From positions 1-6,238 of the forward strand of contig JASBVU010000118.1 in the NCBI GenBank assembly GCA_029960905.1: DNA of 6,238 nt, read 5' to 3'. A model generated the notes under the pieces. That model ran no database searches. It was not told where the DNA came from and saw only the letters and a program-made list of their open reading frames with translations. Both the position numbers and the translations under genes were made by a program. Origin of the DNA: Thermoanaerobacterium sp. Lineage in GTDB: Bacteria > Bacillota > Thermoanaerobacteria > Thermoanaerobacterales > Thermoanaerobacteraceae. Shown here piece after piece: positions 4,665 to 6,238 of this stretch (positions within the stretch are counted from its first letter, which is position 1; each line of letters starts with the position of its first letter).

Positions 4665-6238
4665 ATGAACAAAAAATTGTTAACACCTCAAACCACTCGT
4701 AAGCAAAAATCAGCTTTAATTAAGCCAAATTTACAAAAACTTGTAACAAACAACAAAAGCATTTTTACTAAGTTAATGGTTTTTATTGCTTTAATTATAA
4801 TTTTGCCACTTACATTTACAGGTTATATGTCTGCAAACAAATCTACTCAAATTTTAAAAGCTCGCATCGACGTTTCTAACAAGGATACTCTTGGGCTTAT
4901 AAATAATTATGTAAATCTTTTTAAAAATGATGTAGAAACTCAGCTTACTATTCTATCTGACAACAGTCAATTATTAAATTACGGCAAAACAGATTTTACA
5001 ACAGATAAGCAAAATCTTCAAAACTTATTTACAAATATTTTAAATACAAAGAACAGTAAAATATCAATAATTTATTTTGCAACACCTGATAAAAAAATGA
5101 TTCAATCACCAGATTTGCCTCTTGACTCAAATTATGACCCAACCGCACAAAAATGGTACAAAGATGCAATAGAAAATCCTGACTCAATAATATGGACAGG
5201 GCCCTACAGTAATAATGGTACAAACGGTGCAGTTTTTACTGTATCAAAAGCTATTAAAAGCTCATTAACATCTGCCGCCTCTGATGTAATCGGTGTTTTA
5301 GCCTTTGACATCAATCTTGATTCCCTTTCTAATATGATTTCATCAATTGAGATAGGTAAAACTGGAAATGTATATATTTTATCAAAAGATGGTATTATAT
5401 TAGCAAGTAAAGATAAAAATAGCCTTTTTACATATATAACCGAAAGAAATTATGGCAAAAAGATGATTTCTTTAAATGATACCACTTTTCAATACACTGA
5501 TAACGGAATAGTAAAATTTGCAACGATAAAAAATCTCAGCAACTTCGGTTGGAAAGCAGTTGTTGATATGAATTCTTCAGAACTCAATGATAGTGTGGCA
5601 CAAATAAAATACAATATAATTTTGTTTAGCTTAATATGTCTCTTTATAGGACTTCTAATAGCATATTTCTTCTCAAAAGGCATTACATCTAATATAAAGA
5701 AGATCATGCAAATCATGAATGAAGCTTCAAAAGGAAACATAACTCAAAAAATAAATATAAAAGCAAAAGATGAAATTGGATTACTTGCAAATGGTTTTAA
5801 TGAAATGATTGATGGCATTAAAAATCTCATAATAGAAGTATTTAATGCCGCAAACAATGTTAATTTATATTCCGAAAAATTGTCTTATACATCACAAAAA
5901 GCCGAAATAATAACAAATGAAGTCGCTATTGCAATGAAAGAAATTGCAGAAGGAGCTCAAGAACAAGCTAAAGATGCTGAAAATAGTGCAGCACTTACGG
6001 ATGAATTAAGTAAACATGTAGATATTGCAATTAAGAACTCAGAAAACATAAATAATGAAACAAACAATGTAATTTGCGCTACCAATCAAGGAATCGAAAA
6101 TATAAAAGATTTAAGTGAGAAATCTAAATTAACTGATTTGATGCAAAATAAAGTAAAAGAATCAACTTCATATCTAAAGAAGAAATCAATAGAAATAGGC
6201 AATATCGTAGAAACAATAACTTCAATTGCAGATCAAAC
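4665..6238 (+). CDS. Methyl-accepting chemotaxis protein, double-Cache type (3' truncated by window)
   Basis: This is a membrane chemoreceptor that senses a ligand outside the cell and controls CheA. The visible 524 residues have a basic cytoplasmic tail (1-33), helix 1 (about 34-56), an extracellular dCache_1 domain (about 57-315), helix 2 (about 317-338), a HAMP domain (about 339-391, with the DEIGLLANGFNEM motif at 369-381) and the start of the coiled-coil signalling domain. The last bases encode IGNIVETITSIADQ, which precedes the conserved hairpin tip in full-length receptors; the end lies outside the window. In the sensor, YDPTAQKWY (157-165), GPYSNN (179-184) and D215 occupy the ligand-motif positions, but the amino-acid-binding arginine is replaced by Q162 and the aspartate after the tyrosine by N183. 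The ligand is therefore probably not a plain amino acid. The start is the ATG at 4665, after GAGGAGGAG at 4651-4659. It is divergent from the pseudogene and mal operon, and probably shares a regulator with the latter. Confidence 0.9.
   Translation, partial: MNKKLLTPQTTRKQKSALIKPNLQKLVTNNKSIFTKLMVFIALIIILPLTFTGYMSANKSTQILKARIDVSNKDTLGLINNYVNLFKNDVETQLTILSDNSQLLNYGKTDFTTDKQNLQNLFTNILNTKNSKISIIYFATPDKKMIQSPDLPLDSNYDPTAQKWYKDAIENPDSIIWTGPYSNNGTNGAVFTVSKAIKSSLTSAASDVIGVLAFDINLDSLSNMISSIEIGKTGNVYILSKDGIILASKDKNSLFTYITERNYGKKMISLNDTTFQYTDNGIVKFATIKNLSNFGWKAVVDMNSSELNDSVAQIKYNIILFSLICLFIGLLIAYFFSKGITSNIKKIMQIMNEASKGNITQKINIKAKDEIGLLANGFNEMIDGIKNLIIEVFNAANNVNLYSEKLSYTSQKAEIITNEVAIAMKEIAEGAQEQAKDAENSAALTDELSKHVDIAIKNSENINNETNNVICATNQGIENIKDLSEKSKLTDLMQNKVKESTSYLKKKSIEIGNIVETITSIADQ

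Noticed and set aside
5029..5740. Minus-strand open frames at 5029-5223 and 5489-5740.
   Set aside because: Both are antisense to the well-supported chemoreceptor gene and show no domain or start signal.
1..6238. CRISPR arrays, tRNA or rRNA genes, insertion sequences, phage attachment sites.
   Set aside because: No regular repeats with spacers, no tRNA-like cloverleaf motifs, no transposase coding or terminal repeats were seen on either strand.

Overview
The window looks like a low-GC, Gram-positive, anaerobic Firmicute chromosome. The best guess, from memory of homologous proteins, is a thermophilic saccharolytic Clostridia member of the Thermoanaerobacterium/Thermoanaerobacter kind. Supporting signs are strong AGGAGG-type ribosome binding sites, AT-rich codon use, a lipoprotein sugar-binding protein, a short six-helix MalF, and sigma-A promoters with 17-bp spacers. 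The genus is an inference.

Layout. Bases 1-3193 carry, on the minus strand, a complete maltose/maltodextrin ABC importer operon in the order malE (binding lipoprotein), malF and malG (permeases). It ends in a clear intrinsic terminator at 23-50. A small GC-rich hairpin separates malE from malF, and malG follows malF by only 4 nt. No ATPase gene (malK/msmX) is present, so the importer must use one encoded elsewhere. Bases 3194-3690 hold a long control region: a near-consensus promoter (TTGACA-N17-TACAAT) at 3586-3614, three LacI/MalR/CcpA-like operators whose CG centres lie exactly 27 bp apart just downstream of it, and about 385 nt of untranslated leader ending in an AT-rich inverted repeat next to the malE ribosome binding site.

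Bases 3691-4381 (minus) are the remains of an MFS efflux transporter. The first helix is joined out of frame to the C-terminal half, so roughly the middle 190 residues are gone. It still has a good promoter (4456-4484). Bases 4382-4664 are a divergent intergenic region with several palindromes and a strong plus-strand extended -10 promoter. From 4665 to the window end (plus) runs a methyl-accepting chemotaxis protein with a double-Cache sensor, cut off in its signalling domain.

How the parts fit. The operator motif GCAATCG(C/T)TT occurs both at the mal promoter and over the predicted start of transcription of the chemoreceptor. This suggests that one LacI-family regulator (MalR-like or CcpA) couples carbohydrate uptake with a chemoreceptor. 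That shared control, and the evenly spaced triple operator, are the most interesting points here; both are predictions from sequence.
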